From assembly GCA_025449635.1 (NCBI GenBank), contig JANWIZ010000036.1, forward strand, positions 1 through 45,862: 45,862 nucleotides of DNA. Reading direction: 5' to 3'. Source of the DNA: Patescibacteria group bacterium (GTDB taxonomy: Bacteria > Patescibacteriota > Microgenomatia > Woykebacterales > RBG-16-39-9b). Numbering within the stretch: position 1 is the stretch's first letter; each line of letters begins with the position of its first letter. The notes beneath the pieces were generated by a model. That model was not told the DNA's origin, made no database searches, and saw nothing but the letters and a program-made list of their open reading frames with translations. Positions 19,320 to 26,718 of the stretch are shown here, piece after piece. Made by a program: the position numbers and the translations under genes.

Positions 19320-19652
19320 GCACGTTTGATCTCGCAGGCAAATGATCAACACTAACAACTGGACGGGGAAGTCCTGCACAGGGAGAGATCGACATGACGT
19401 GTGACGCTGGCGGTGGAAGTGGCTGACCAACGCGGGTGAAGGGAAGTGAAAGCTTTCACCGCCAGCACCTTATGCCGGACTGCGAGGAAGCGCGCGAAGA
19501 GCGACTGAGACATTATCCCCCTCATGTTCTCGCAGCCCGGCACCAACTTGATAATTTCAATTGGGGAGGGGTGTTAGCGGTAGAAGACCAAAGTCATGGA
19601 AAACTGGGAAAGCTCATGACGATGGAGTACTCTTCTACCGCTTTATTTTTTT
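19320..19652 (+). ncRNA. Putative structured RNA 1, about 330 nt
   Basis: The 414 bases between the yfbR-like gene and dinB hold a transcription unit with a consensus promoter and a strong terminator but no credible protein. The sequence is clearly GC-richer than its flanks and full of long perfect pairings. GGAC/GTCC lies near 19361. A 10-bp helix GCTGGCGGTG (19406-19415) pairs with CACCGCCAGC (19457-19466). TGCCGG plus TGCGAG (19473-19486) pair with CTCGCA and CCGGCA (19529-19542). A 3' domain 19576-19642 contains a nested GTCATG/CATGAC hairpin. I see no tmRNA T-arm, no SRP GGAAGCAGC loop and no RNase P core. The family is unknown. A diverged housekeeping RNA (RNase P, tmRNA, 6S) is the main alternative. 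Confidence 0.65.
19576..19652 (+). terminator. Terminator of ncRNA-1
   Basis: A 12-bp perfect stem, AGCGGTAGAAGA (19576-19587) with TCTTCTACCGCT (19631-19642), is followed by a run of T. The T-run overlaps the end of the convergent dinB gene. Confidence 0.8.
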
Positions 19653-20821
19653 TCAAGCAGCATAAGAGACGCTGGAATTACAGCGCTTTTGCCAAAACGT
19701 GCTTTCAGTTGATCGATTCGTTTTTCCAAACCCAATCTTTTTTCCCGAACTTCGTCAAATAGTGACGGTTGCACTGTTTCTCCAAACTGAGTCAGGCCGA
19801 TGCCTACCAAACGCAGTGGGGTAGAGCTATCCCACAACTCTTTTAACAAGATTTCCCCAAGATCATAAATTTCCTTAGTGATGTTTGTCGGTGTTTCCAA
19901 AACCCGCTGTCGACTGACAAACCGAAAATCTTTATACCGAATTGTCACATGAACTGTCCGACCAAAATACCCATGTTCTCGAGCTTCTTGCCCAACACTT
20001 TCGGTAAGTTTTCGTAGCATCGCTAGGATGAAAGCCTCGTCCGGATTGTCTTTATAAAAAGTTTCACTACGAGAAATAGATTTCACCTCAACTCGAGGAC
20101 TAAACCAAACATTGTCCACACCATTGGCAGCTTCCCAAAGATTGATGGCAAACTTGCCCCAAGCTTTGATTTTTTCATAATCAACTCTTGCCAACTCTCC
20201 CAATGTTCTGACTCCAAGACGCTGAAAATACTCTTCCATCTTCCGTCCAATACCAGGTAAATCACGCAGCGGTAGGGGAGCGAGAAAAGCTTTTTCTGTT
20301 CCCACAGGCACGTAAGTAAAACCATCCGGCTTGCGGAAGTCACTAGCAACTTTGGCAGCCACTTTGGTCGCAGCCAAACCGATCGAAGCGGTAATACCAA
20401 TTTCATTTTTAATGTCAGAGCGAATTTTCTCAGCTACGATTTTTAAGTCTGGGTAAAGAATTTCAGTGTTAGAAAAATCCAAGAAGGCTTCGTCAATGCC
20501 AACTTGCTCAACTCTAGGTGCGTAACGAGCAGCAATCTCCATCACTGCCTCTGAAGCTTCGATATACTCCGCAAAGTGCCCTCCAACAACGACTGCAGAG
20601 GGACAAAGTCTCAAGGCTTGATAAACTGGCATTCCGCTTTTACAACCAAAAGCTCTGGCTTCATAAGAAGCAGTTGCGATCACACCTCGGGGAACATTTT
20701 TCCCTTGAGGATTGACTCCACCAACCAAAACTGGTTTACCTTTCAACGTTGGGTCAAGCTTGATTTCAACAGCTGCAAAAAAACAGTCCATATCCAAATG
20801 CATCCAAGAAGAACGTAACAT
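19643..20821 (-). CDS. dinB: DNA polymerase IV (Y-family, DinB)
   Basis: This is an error-prone translesion polymerase. The protein starts WMHLDMDCFFAAVE with the first catalytic Asp. It continues with G-K-P-V-L-V-G-G, YEARAFGCKSGMPVYQAL, EQVGIDEAFLDFS with the catalytic D-E pair, ASIGLAATKVAAKVASDFRK, and the helix-hairpin-helix LRDLPGIGRKMEEYFQRLG. A little-finger domain follows (S-R-S-E-T-F to L-R-L-V-G-I-G). Starting from the ATG at 20821 gives 392 residues. The frame upstream of that ATG is open but overlaps the promoter. The C-terminus ends in a Lys-rich tail without a recognisable clamp-binding motif beyond QPSLFDE (about 355-361), which fits the Q-x-x-L-F clamp motif. Confidence 0.96.
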   Translation of the reverse strand: MLRSSWMHLDMDCFFAAVEIKLDPTLKGKPVLVGGVNPQGKNVPRGVIATASYEARAFGCKSGMPVYQALRLCPSAVVVGGHFAEYIEASEAVMEIAARYAPRVEQVGIDEAFLDFSNTEILYPDLKIVAEKIRSDIKNEIGITASIGLAATKVAAKVASDFRKPDGFTYVPVGTEKAFLAPLPLRDLPGIGRKMEEYFQRLGVRTLGELARVDYEKIKAWGKFAINLWEAANGVDNVWFSPRVEVKSISRSETFYKDNPDEAFILAMLRKLTESVGQEAREHGYFGRTVHVTIRYKDFRFVSRQRVLETPTNITKEIYDLGEILLKELWDSSTPLRLVGIGLTQFGETVQPSLFDEVREKRLGLEKRIDQLKARFGKSAVIPASLMLLEKK

Positions 20822-20826
20822 ACTAT

Positions 20827-20857
20827 ATAATAGCCGAAAGTTAACCGAAGATGTCAA
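20827..20857 (-). promoter_or_regulatory. Promoter of dinB (leaderless)
   Basis: On the minus strand TTGACA (20852-20857) is 19 bases from TATTAT (20827-20832), or 18 bases from CTATTA. The ATG is 5 bases past the -10 box, so translation should start at or near the first nucleotide. No LexA-like palindrome was recognised. Confidence 0.55.
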
Positions 20858-20879
20858 TTGGGACAAACTGTATCAGAAA

Positions 20880-20917
20880 AGAAAAAACCCGAGGAACTTA
20901 CTAAGTCCATAACGGGT
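20880..20917 (-). terminator. Terminator of acyl-ACP desaturase gene 1
   Basis: On the minus strand an ACCCG/CGGGT stem with an inner GGA-CTT/AAG-TCC extension is followed by TTTTTTC. The other strand has CTTTTG, so weak bidirectional action is possible. Confidence 0.7.
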
Positions 20918-20935
20918 CTTTTGACAATCTCTCAA

Positions 20936-21985
20936 CTAACTATAAACTCCAGCGACATTCACATGCCTGACGATCTGGTGTCGAAGCAAAGACTTGATCC
21001 GATTAACCAATCCATTGCTTTGTGGAATTCGCTGATCAAAACCAAAACTCTCCAGTACTATTTCACCGACAAATCCGTTCTGACGCAAGAAGGTCAGTAC
21101 TGACCGCAGAATCTTTGGATTCATACCAGCCAAAGAATCACCACGAGCAGCAGCAAGATCAAGCATCAACCGACCGGTTTTGTTGACATCATTGGTCAGT
21201 TCATGCATGTAGCGCACTAGATCCCGAACCCAAGCTCGGTAATCAGCTCCCATCATCTGCCCAAGTTCACCACCGCGATGAGCCAAATCCGGAGCGACTT
21301 GGTGCTCAGGCATCTCAAACTTTGCAGTTGCGATCGCTACCTGCTCCAAAAGTTCAGGATTGTACTGGACCTGAATGGCTGTAAAACGGTTATACCAAAC
21401 GGTGTGTAAAGTTTCTCGCTTTCTGACTCGTACGATTCGATCAGCTGCCACTGGCGAGCTCGCTCGTACAGTCTTTGCAACCACTCCATGATAACCGTCA
21501 GTGACTCGTTCTTGAATCGTACCAAACCAAGTAACCCCAATCGGCGTCAAAACTCCACGATGTTCAAACTCTCTAGCCAGATCTTCGCGGGCAATTCTGA
21601 TCAAATCAGAAGGGTAGTAACCTAGATCCACCAAACTATCGAAATAGGGAAGGTTGTGGGTTTTTTCGTCCGGACTCCACACCTCAGCATTAAATCGTCC
21701 AAGCCAACCAACCCCAAATAGATCCGCGACCATCTGAAACTGATGATCGTAAGTTTCAGTTGCTGCTTCGGTACGGTAACCTAGCATGAGAGCATCGCGA
21801 AAGTCCTCGATACCCATCCCTTCAGGGAGACTACGACCTACTGCCGAAACATCCAAACCTTCACCAATCTCTCTGGTCAAATCAGGATGAACAAATTCCC
21901 CAGGATCCTTCAGAATCGACAAACTGTAGTCCTCAAGAGCCTTAATACCAGCTTCAGGAACAAAATAGTCCATTTTGAGAACCAA
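20936..21985 (-). CDS. Ferritin-like diiron acyl-ACP desaturase family protein 1
   Basis: The 349-residue protein keeps the soluble acyl-ACP desaturase diiron pattern E...ExxH...E...ExxH. Candidate ligands are E73 (RTEAATE), E107 and H110 (WSPDEKTHNLPYF), E159 (IQERVT) and E191 with H194 (RETLHTVWY). The gaps of 34, 52 and 32 residues closely match the castor stearoyl-ACP desaturase (38, 53, 33), and QERxT is also shared. The substrate could be an acyl-ACP, but oxidation of another carrier-bound chain is possible. The TTG start is supported by AAAAAAGGAGG 6 bases upstream; an ATG four codons in is less well spaced. It is divergent from fabF with overlapping -10 boxes. Overall identity to known desaturases looks low, so the exact activity is uncertain. 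Confidence 0.75.
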   Translation of the reverse strand: MVLKMDYFVPEAGIKALEDYSLSILKDPGEFVHPDLTREIGEGLDVSAVGRSLPEGMGIEDFRDALMLGYRTEAATETYDHQFQMVADLFGVGWLGRFNAEVWSPDEKTHNLPYFDSLVDLGYYPSDLIRIAREDLAREFEHRGVLTPIGVTWFGTIQERVTDGYHGVVAKTVRASSPVAADRIVRVRKRETLHTVWYNRFTAIQVQYNPELLEQVAIATAKFEMPEHQVAPDLAHRGGELGQMMGADYRAWVRDLVRYMHELTNDVNKTGRLMLDLAAARGDSLAGMNPKILRSVLTFLRQNGFVGEIVLESFGFDQRIPQSNGLVNRIKSLLRHQIVRHVNVAGVYS

Positions 21986-22000
21986 TTCTCACCTCCTTTT

Positions 22001-22030
22001 TTGATCTCTACAGTAATTTTAGTATAACAT
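22001..22030. promoter_or_regulatory. Divergent promoters of desaturase 1 and fabF sharing a -10
   Basis: AGTATAACAT at 22021-22030 reads TATAAC for fabF, with TTGATC (22001-22006) 16 bases upstream. On the other strand it reads the extended -10 TGTTATACT for the desaturase gene. Expression of the two genes is therefore physically linked. Confidence 0.55.
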
Positions 22031-22070
22031 CTGAGAAGTAACCGCACCTTAAAATCCAAATGGAGGAAAA

Positions 22071-23327
22071 ATGAGAGTCGTCATCACTGGAATGGGAGCG
22101 ATCACTCCTGTCGGCAAAACGCCAAAAGAGATCTTTTCCGCAGTTGTGAACAAAAAATCTGGGATTCGTGAGGTAAAATCGTTTCCGCTTGATGAAAATC
22201 ACCTTTGCCGTGTTGCTGGTGAGGTAGATTTTAATCCAAGCTGGTTGGATCGCTTGATTCATCGAAAGGATCAGCGAAAAATCGCTCGAGCCTCGCAATT
22301 TCAAATGTATGCGATCGATCAAGCACTTATTGACGCCAAACTTCTTTACAAACATTTGACTCCAAAGCTGGCTCAGCGTATTGGCATTTGCGTTGGTGCC
22401 AGTATGATCGGGATGTCAGATGTTATTTATGAGGTTGGTCGTTACCGAGATTCTGGTGCAAGATTTATTTCTGCGGCTTTGATCCAAAAAATCATGCCGA
22501 ATGCCGCTGCTGCTCGACCTTCACTACACAGTCAGATTCATGGTCCGGTCTATACGACATCAGCTGCTTGTGCAACAAGTGCAATGAGTATGATCGATGC
22601 TTATAAAATGATTACAGATTTGGAATGTGACGTTGTAGTAACTGGTGGTTGTGAAGATGCGCTTGATCCAATTTCTTTGGCTTCTTTTGGCAATTTGACA
22701 GCGCTTTCAACCAGCTGGAACGATCAACCGCATAAAGCACTTCGTCCGTTTGACTCAAAACGAAATGGTTTTGTACCAGGCGAGGGGGGAGTTGCTTTTG
22801 TTTTTGAAGGTTTGGATCACGCTCTAGCCAGAAAGGCAAATATTTACGCAGAAGTCGTTGGCTACTGTCGCAATTCCGATGCTCACAACATCGTTCACCC
22901 GCACCCTGAAGGGACTTGGCAAGCACTATGCATGTCAACCGCTCTGGAAAGGGCAGGGGTAACACCGTCAAATCTGAGCTATATCAATGCTCACGGAACA
23001 GGTACTCCGGAAGGAGACCCGTCTGAGTGCCGGGCAATCGCTACTTGTCTTGGTAAAGATGTGAAAAAAGTTCCAGTTTCTTCCAGCAAAGGTGTTCTCA
23101 GCCATTTGATGAGTGCCTCAGCTGCAGCTGAACTGTTAATTTGTGTCGAAGCGATAATGCAAAATATTATCCCTCCAACTACCAATCTAGAAGTTATTGA
23201 CGCTGAATGCACTGATCTTCACCATGTCACCAAAGCTTTCAGATCTGAAGTGACTGCAGTGATGAATAATTCGTTTGGATTTGGTGGGGAAAATACTGCC
23301 ATGGTTGTGAAAAAATTTACAGAATAA
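22071..23327 (+). CDS. Beta-ketoacyl-ACP synthase II (FabF-type ketosynthase)
   Basis: This thiolase-fold condensing enzyme extends an acyl-ACP with malonyl-ACP. It starts RVVITGMGAITPVG like FabF. The catalytic Cys167 lies in TTSAACATSAMS, His308 in NAHGTGTPEGDPSE, Lys340 in SSSKGVLSH and His345 in the same block. Their spacing is the same as in E. coli FabF (163, 303, 335, 340). The C-terminal NNSFGFGGENTAMVV glycine loop is present. The length of 418 residues is normal. GGAGG lies 4 bases before the ATG. No acyl carrier protein, FabD, FabG, FabZ or FabI is in the window. Together with the flanking desaturase-like genes it suggests modification of carrier-bound acyl chains, or a polyketide-like product. 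Confidence 0.93.
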   Translation: MRVVITGMGAITPVGKTPKEIFSAVVNKKSGIREVKSFPLDENHLCRVAGEVDFNPSWLDRLIHRKDQRKIARASQFQMYAIDQALIDAKLLYKHLTPKLAQRIGICVGASMIGMSDVIYEVGRYRDSGARFISAALIQKIMPNAAAARPSLHSQIHGPVYTTSAACATSAMSMIDAYKMITDLECDVVVTGGCEDALDPISLASFGNLTALSTSWNDQPHKALRPFDSKRNGFVPGEGGVAFVFEGLDHALARKANIYAEVVGYCRNSDAHNIVHPHPEGTWQALCMSTALERAGVTPSNLSYINAHGTGTPEGDPSECRAIATCLGKDVKKVPVSSSKGVLSHLMSASAAAELLICVEAIMQNIIPPTTNLEVIDAECTDLHHVTKAFRSEVTAVMNNSFGFGGENTAMVVKKFTE

Positions 23328-23334
23328 ATCTGTT

Positions 23335-23378
23335 AAAAGCCCGTTGGGATATCAATCCAATCAATGGGCTTTTTTTAT
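23335..23378 (+). terminator. Terminator of the fabF-like gene
   Basis: AAAAGCCC pairs with GGGCTTTT, and an inner TTGG/CCAA extends the stem. A run of seven T follows. Confidence 0.85.
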
Positions 23379-23442
23379 TACTTTTATAACTATTATGAGT
23401 CAACCTATTGCTTTTTTAATTCCTTTAGTAAATAATTTTTAT

Positions 23443-23728
23443 GTAATCCTGTGTGAAAGAGCGTGAAGAAAGGAGACCGCGCACTTTTCCGATATATAAA
23501 GGCGGCCAGACTCCATCATGACCCCCTCTAGTATCGTGATTCGCACAAAACAGAGCAGAGCTGGACAACACGGGCGCACATTCCCAACCGGATTTTGCCG
23601 CCCACACAGGATTGCACGACAACCAGAGCCCGGAGATAGACTGTCGATCCGCCGACAGGTGAAAACGCCGCACCCCCCGCAGATTTTTCACGAGAGTAAC
23701 GAGAGGAGCACTCTTTACTCTTTTTCTA
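23443..23728 (+). ncRNA. Putative structured RNA 2, about 285 nt
   Basis: The 485-base gap between fabF and desaturase 2 contains a compact, GC-rich structured block. ATCCTGTGTG (23446-23455) pairs perfectly with CACACAGGAT (23603-23612). Stacked directly inside, GGCGGC (23501-23506) pairs with GCCGCC (23597-23602). Further hairpins are AAAG-GCGTG/CGCGC-CTTT (from 23456), ATCATGA/TCGTGAT (23515-23540), CTGTCG/CGACAG (23641-23658) and GTGAAAA/TTTTCAC. A plus-strand terminator ends it at 23693-23728. The promoter is only weakly visible (TTGCTT at 23408, 17 bases, AATAAT). Open frames across it lack ribosome-binding sites. The family is not recognised; an alternative is a long structured leader or trailer, but no gene follows in the same direction. 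Confidence 0.55.
23693..23728 (+). terminator. Terminator of ncRNA-2
   Basis: AGAGTAA (23693-23699) pairs with TTACTCT (23715-23721), with a nested GAG/CTC, followed by TTTTTCTATTTT. Confidence 0.65.
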
Positions 23729-23744
23729 TTTTCGGGCAACTTTT

Positions 23745-23786
23745 TTGAATAAAAAAACCGCCCTAGTAGAGAAAACTAACGCGGTT
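23745..23786 (-). terminator. Terminator of acyl-ACP desaturase gene 2
   Basis: On the minus strand a 12-position stem, AACCGCGTTAGT with ACTAGGGCGGTT (one mismatch and one G-T pair), is followed by TTTTTTATTC, 26 bases past the stop codon. Confidence 0.8.
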
Positions 23787-23812
23787 AAAACTTACCTCTC
23801 TAAAAACTTCAA

Positions 23813-24805
23813 TTAAGCAGCAACCAACTGGAAACTACCATCCGAAACCAACTGATAAACCTCAGCTCCTTCAGGTATTCCCTCCAAAGGCTTATTGGGT
23901 AGAACAACAACGGCATTCTCGGGAAGCTCTTGAACTGCAACTTCAGCTGCTCTGACCGCATTGCGATCTTTCAAACCCATACTCTGGATTGCTGGGCTAA
24001 GAACACTTCTACCCCAATCCATCAACGAGAAAACACCCGCCGAATAAACCGTTGCCTCGAATTGCTCCTTGTTGGGAAACCTAACTTCTGGCATACGATA
24101 CGTGGCGAAAGCCTGATTCATCGCTTCAATTGCAAGATCAGGTCGGTATCGTAGGTAAATGCGAAGAATTTCTCGAAAATTACTTTCGTGAGCACCTTCG
24201 TCACGTTCCACATACCAAACCATCATACTCAACACCAAAAGCAGAGGGTTTTTGGTTCTTTCATACTCTGCTTTGAGGAATTGGCGAAAGCGGTGATAGT
24301 TATGCTTGGTCTGACGCTCTTGGACAATACCATAAGCCGAAGCGTTATAAGGTGTCGCTGCGTGTCCGGTTTGGCGCTCAAACACCCACGTATCCTCAGA
24401 AGCCTCTTCCAAGAATTTGTCTACCTCTGCCTGTGTTGCCAATCCAGAGTCAACCAAACTATAACGAAAGGTCTGACCGTGCTTACGCTCTTCGACACCC
24501 CAACCAATTGTCGCTTCACGAATCGTAATACTGTCACCAGCACCTTGAATACCAGCGAAAACATAATCGTCAACAAACGACTCAACCCCAAGAAACCCAA
24601 AAAGCATTTCCCGAATTTCTGAAATAAGCTGAGCCGCTACTTCACGATACCGACGAAGTTCATCTCGCTCTTTAAGACGCTTCGGAAACCATGCACGAGC
24701 CACTACCGCTTTAGCAAAATAGGTATCGTATTGAGTACGAATAGCCTTCTGAATCGCGGTCTCTTTACCAACCAAAGTAATCGGATCGGTATTGAGATAA
24801 ACCAA
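23813..24805 (-). CDS. Ferritin-like diiron acyl-ACP desaturase family protein 2
   Basis: The 330-residue protein matches the FA_desaturase_2 layout more closely than its neighbour. It has GWGVEERKHGQTFRY (E106 and H109), YGIVQERQTKHNYHRF (E163, QERxT motif) and YVERDEGAHESNFREIL (E203 and H206). The first ligand is probably E75. These correspond to the EENRHG and DEKRHE boxes of plant stearoyl-ACP desaturases. A C-terminal tail of about 45 residues (P-E-N-A-V-V-V-L-P-N onward) is extra. The TTG start has AAAAGGAGGG 7 bases upstream. The gene follows a thermonuclease gene by 81 bases but has its own extended -10. It probably acts with the ketosynthase and desaturase 1 on acyl-ACP. Regiochemistry cannot be inferred. 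Confidence 0.82.
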   Translation of the reverse strand: MVYLNTDPITLVGKETAIQKAIRTQYDTYFAKAVVARAWFPKRLKERDELRRYREVAAQLISEIREMLFGFLGVESFVDDYVFAGIQGAGDSITIREATIGWGVEERKHGQTFRYSLVDSGLATQAEVDKFLEEASEDTWVFERQTGHAATPYNASAYGIVQERQTKHNYHRFRQFLKAEYERTKNPLLLVLSMMVWYVERDEGAHESNFREILRIYLRYRPDLAIEAMNQAFATYRMPEVRFPNKEQFEATVYSAGVFSLMDWGRSVLSPAIQSMGLKDRNAVRAAEVAVQELPENAVVVLPNKPLEGIPEGAEVYQLVSDGSFQLVAA

Positions 24806-24813
24806 TAATCTTC

Positions 24814-24854
24814 CCTCCTTTTCTGTGATCTCAACTCTTGAGGGGAGTATAACA
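24814..24854 (-). promoter_or_regulatory. Promoter and leader of desaturase gene 2
   Basis: The extended -10 TGTTATACT (24846-24854, minus strand) is identical to that of desaturase gene 1. It leads into AGATCACAGAAAAGGAGG (24814-24831), nearly the same as the leader of gene 1 (AGATCAAAAAAGGAGG, 21992-22007). Confidence 0.55.
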
Positions 24855-24886
24855 TTTTTTGCTTCAGTTTTTTTGTTTTTCGGATA

Positions 24887-25672
24887 TTAAAGTTTCGAGG
24901 CACGCCAACCAGCAGTTTGGGCTTCTTGCTCAGTACAAAACCAACGTTCACCTTTACTTTCATCAATACTAGTTTTGTCGTAATAACTACCATTAGGAAT
25001 ATGGTAGATCTTTTCACCAGAACTGGAGATGTTTCCTTTGATTTTACAATCAGAATTTGAGTTTAGGGTGGTTAGAGAATAATTTGTACTTGACTGCACC
25101 TGACCAGAACCAAGACTACAACTGCCCCAAAGCCCTTTTTTACTGTTTCGGGCAGAGGTTTCAGCTGCTTTAAATTTGTCTTGATACTTTACATCTGGAG
25201 GGTAAGAAGCTGCTTTGCCAAAGCCCTCACTAACCAAGTATTCATTTACAAAAGTTTCGTCAACATAGACGTACCGAAGCAATCGTCCATATCGGTCAGT
25301 CTCAGAAACATCCTTCTCCAAACGGACTTTTTTACCTTCGACCAAGTCCTTGTTTTTATTTGAAGCTTCTTTTCCGTAACAGCCGACTGTCTGTCTGGGA
25401 TCTACAGTCTCTGGGGTATCAATACCGATATAGCGAACTTTTTGTCCACCCTCGATCTCGATGGTGTCGCCGTCAACAATTTTTGTAACTAAGATACCTT
25501 CTTGGGAATTACTTCCTGAATTAGAGGTGGTATTTTCTGATTGTTCTGTTTCTGTAGAATTATTGCCAGATTTATTAACAGTAATATTTTGAGAGGATAA
25601 CCCTTGTGAAAAAAGTACCAAAACAAGAAATACGGCAAACCCAAGTAGAGGATAGAAAAGTTTTTCTTTCAT
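24887..25672 (-). CDS. Membrane-anchored thermonuclease (SNase-like)
   Basis: A hydrophobic N-terminal helix (about 7-24) acts as signal or anchor, followed by a Ser/Thr/Asn-rich linker to about residue 58. The staphylococcal-nuclease domain (about 59-185) has KIVDGDTIEI, RYIGIDTPETVDP, LEKDVSETDRYGRLLRYVYV and VNEYLVSEGFGKA, with the catalytic Arg, Asp and Glu positions present. The C-terminal 55 residues (CKIKGNISSSGEKIYH, then WFCTEQEAQTAGWRASK) form the small Cys-containing domain often found behind secreted SNases. The enzyme would cut extracellular DNA and RNA, which suits an organism that scavenges nucleotides and bears type IV pili. That ecological link is inference. Confidence 0.92.
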   Translation of the reverse strand: MKEKLFYPLLGFAVFLVLVLFSQGLSSQNITVNKSGNNSTETEQSENTTSNSGSNSQEGILVTKIVDGDTIEIEGGQKVRYIGIDTPETVDPRQTVGCYGKEASNKNKDLVEGKKVRLEKDVSETDRYGRLLRYVYVDETFVNEYLVSEGFGKAASYPPDVKYQDKFKAAETSARNSKKGLWGSCSLGSGQVQSSTNYSLTTLNSNSDCKIKGNISSSGEKIYHIPNGSYYDKTSIDESKGERWFCTEQEAQTAGWRASKL

Positions 25673-25749
25673 CTCTTCTAGATTAACTTAAATAAAAACT
25701 GAATACAAAAAAGAAAAGGGAAGCTGTCAAAAAGTGACAAATTCCCTTA

Positions 25750-26673
25750 TTAGTCATAAACGATAATCATCGCAACATACTTGGGACCAGTAATCGAAAG
25801 AAGAGCAATCGGCAGTACTTCTCTTTCAATTATCTCAGCCTGTGTGTGACCAAGCAACGATCCCACAATTGTACCGGTTTCAAACGAAGATTCTCGCTGA
25901 TATAGGTAAATCTTTTTAATACCTTTACCCATTTCGACCCTTTTCTCAACTTCCTTGCAAATCGCAGCTACCATTGGTTGAAAGGTACGAGAAATACCGA
26001 CAATTTTCTCTTTCCCCTCCATGAGCGTCAAAGCCAATTTGGGAGAGTGGTGCGTCCGACGAGCAAACCAGGCAGCCAAATTTCGAGCGTAGTGCTTCAG
26101 TGTTTCTCTCAGTTTGTGGGAGGCCAACTCTTCGATCCGACCGCTAGCTGTGATGTAGTCGATCTTATCAAGCGCCAGGAACAGTTCAACTTTACCTGCC
26201 AATCTCTCCATTCGATGAACGATGTGGTCAAAGATCTCACCTTGTTCAGCAAGTGCTGTTGCTTCCTGCGCCAAGTACTCGACACCAGCAGCGGTTGTAC
26301 CTGTATCGATTACTTCAACAACCACATCCGATTTTTCTTCTCTAAAAAGATTGACTGCTAGCATAGCAGAATTGTAAGTACCGCTTTTACTAGCTGGAAC
26401 AGTCAAAACCAAGAAACGATTGTAACCCTCATCTGTCATTTCCTGATAAACAGTCAAAAAATCAATCGGGGACGGTTGAGCAGTTCCCGGTGGCTTCTTG
26501 CAAGCACGTTGAATTTCGAGAAAATCTTCCGTTGAAATCTCATCCTGCTTAATCGAGATTGGATCAGGTTGATCAGTCTGATAAGTTACATAAAAAGGAA
26601 TGACTCGGTGGGCAAAAGGTGAATCCCGCAACAAACTGCCATCAGTGATTACGGCAATCCTTTCTTCGGTCAC
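25750..26673 (-). CDS. DegV-family fatty-acid-binding protein
   Basis: DegV/FakB proteins bind a fatty acid and present it to the FakA kinase. Family features seen are RIAVITDGSLL at the N-terminus, PPGTAQPSPIDFLTVY (equivalent to TSQPSP), VPASKSGTYNSAMLA, VIDTGTTAAGVEYLAQEA and DYITASGRIEELA. In the last, the usual Leu-Lys-Gly-Gly-Arg-Ile is changed to Thr-Ala-Ser-Gly-Arg-Ile. The domain ends with I-T-G-P. The length of 307 residues is slightly long. The start is GTG with GAGGAG 6 bases upstream. Located near two desaturase-like genes and a ketosynthase, it may deliver exogenous fatty acids. No FakA-like kinase (Dak2 domain) is in the window. Confidence 0.85.
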   Translation of the reverse strand: MTEERIAVITDGSLLRDSPFAHRVIPFYVTYQTDQPDPISIKQDEISTEDFLEIQRACKKPPGTAQPSPIDFLTVYQEMTDEGYNRFLVLTVPASKSGTYNSAMLAVNLFREEKSDVVVEVIDTGTTAAGVEYLAQEATALAEQGEIFDHIVHRMERLAGKVELFLALDKIDYITASGRIEELASHKLRETLKHYARNLAAWFARRTHHSPKLALTLMEGKEKIVGISRTFQPMVAAICKEVEKRVEMGKGIKKIYLYQRESSFETGTIVGSLLGHTQAEIIEREVLPIALLSITGPKYVAMIIVYD

Positions 26674-26699
26674 TTCTTTCTCCTCTCTAAGTTTGAAAC

Positions 26700-26712
26700 C
26701 TGGCTATAATAG
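26700..26712. promoter_or_regulatory. Palindromic -10 region between degV-like and DUF192 genes
   Basis: GGCTATAATAGC reads TATAAT on the plus strand (26705-26710) and TATTAT with an upstream TGC on the minus strand. It is a candidate shared -10 for divergent transcription. No good -35 box was seen on either side. Confidence 0.45.
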
Positions 26713-26718
26713 CAAACT

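Noticed and set aside
19352-19762. Open frames of 64 and 108 codons across ncRNA-1
   Set aside because: The plus frame runs through the terminator into dinB, and composition and start signals are poor.
23425-23748. Open frames on both strands across ncRNA-2
   Set aside because: Neither has a Shine-Dalgarno or a plausible protein composition (many Arg, Pro, Cys, Trp), and both cross the terminators.
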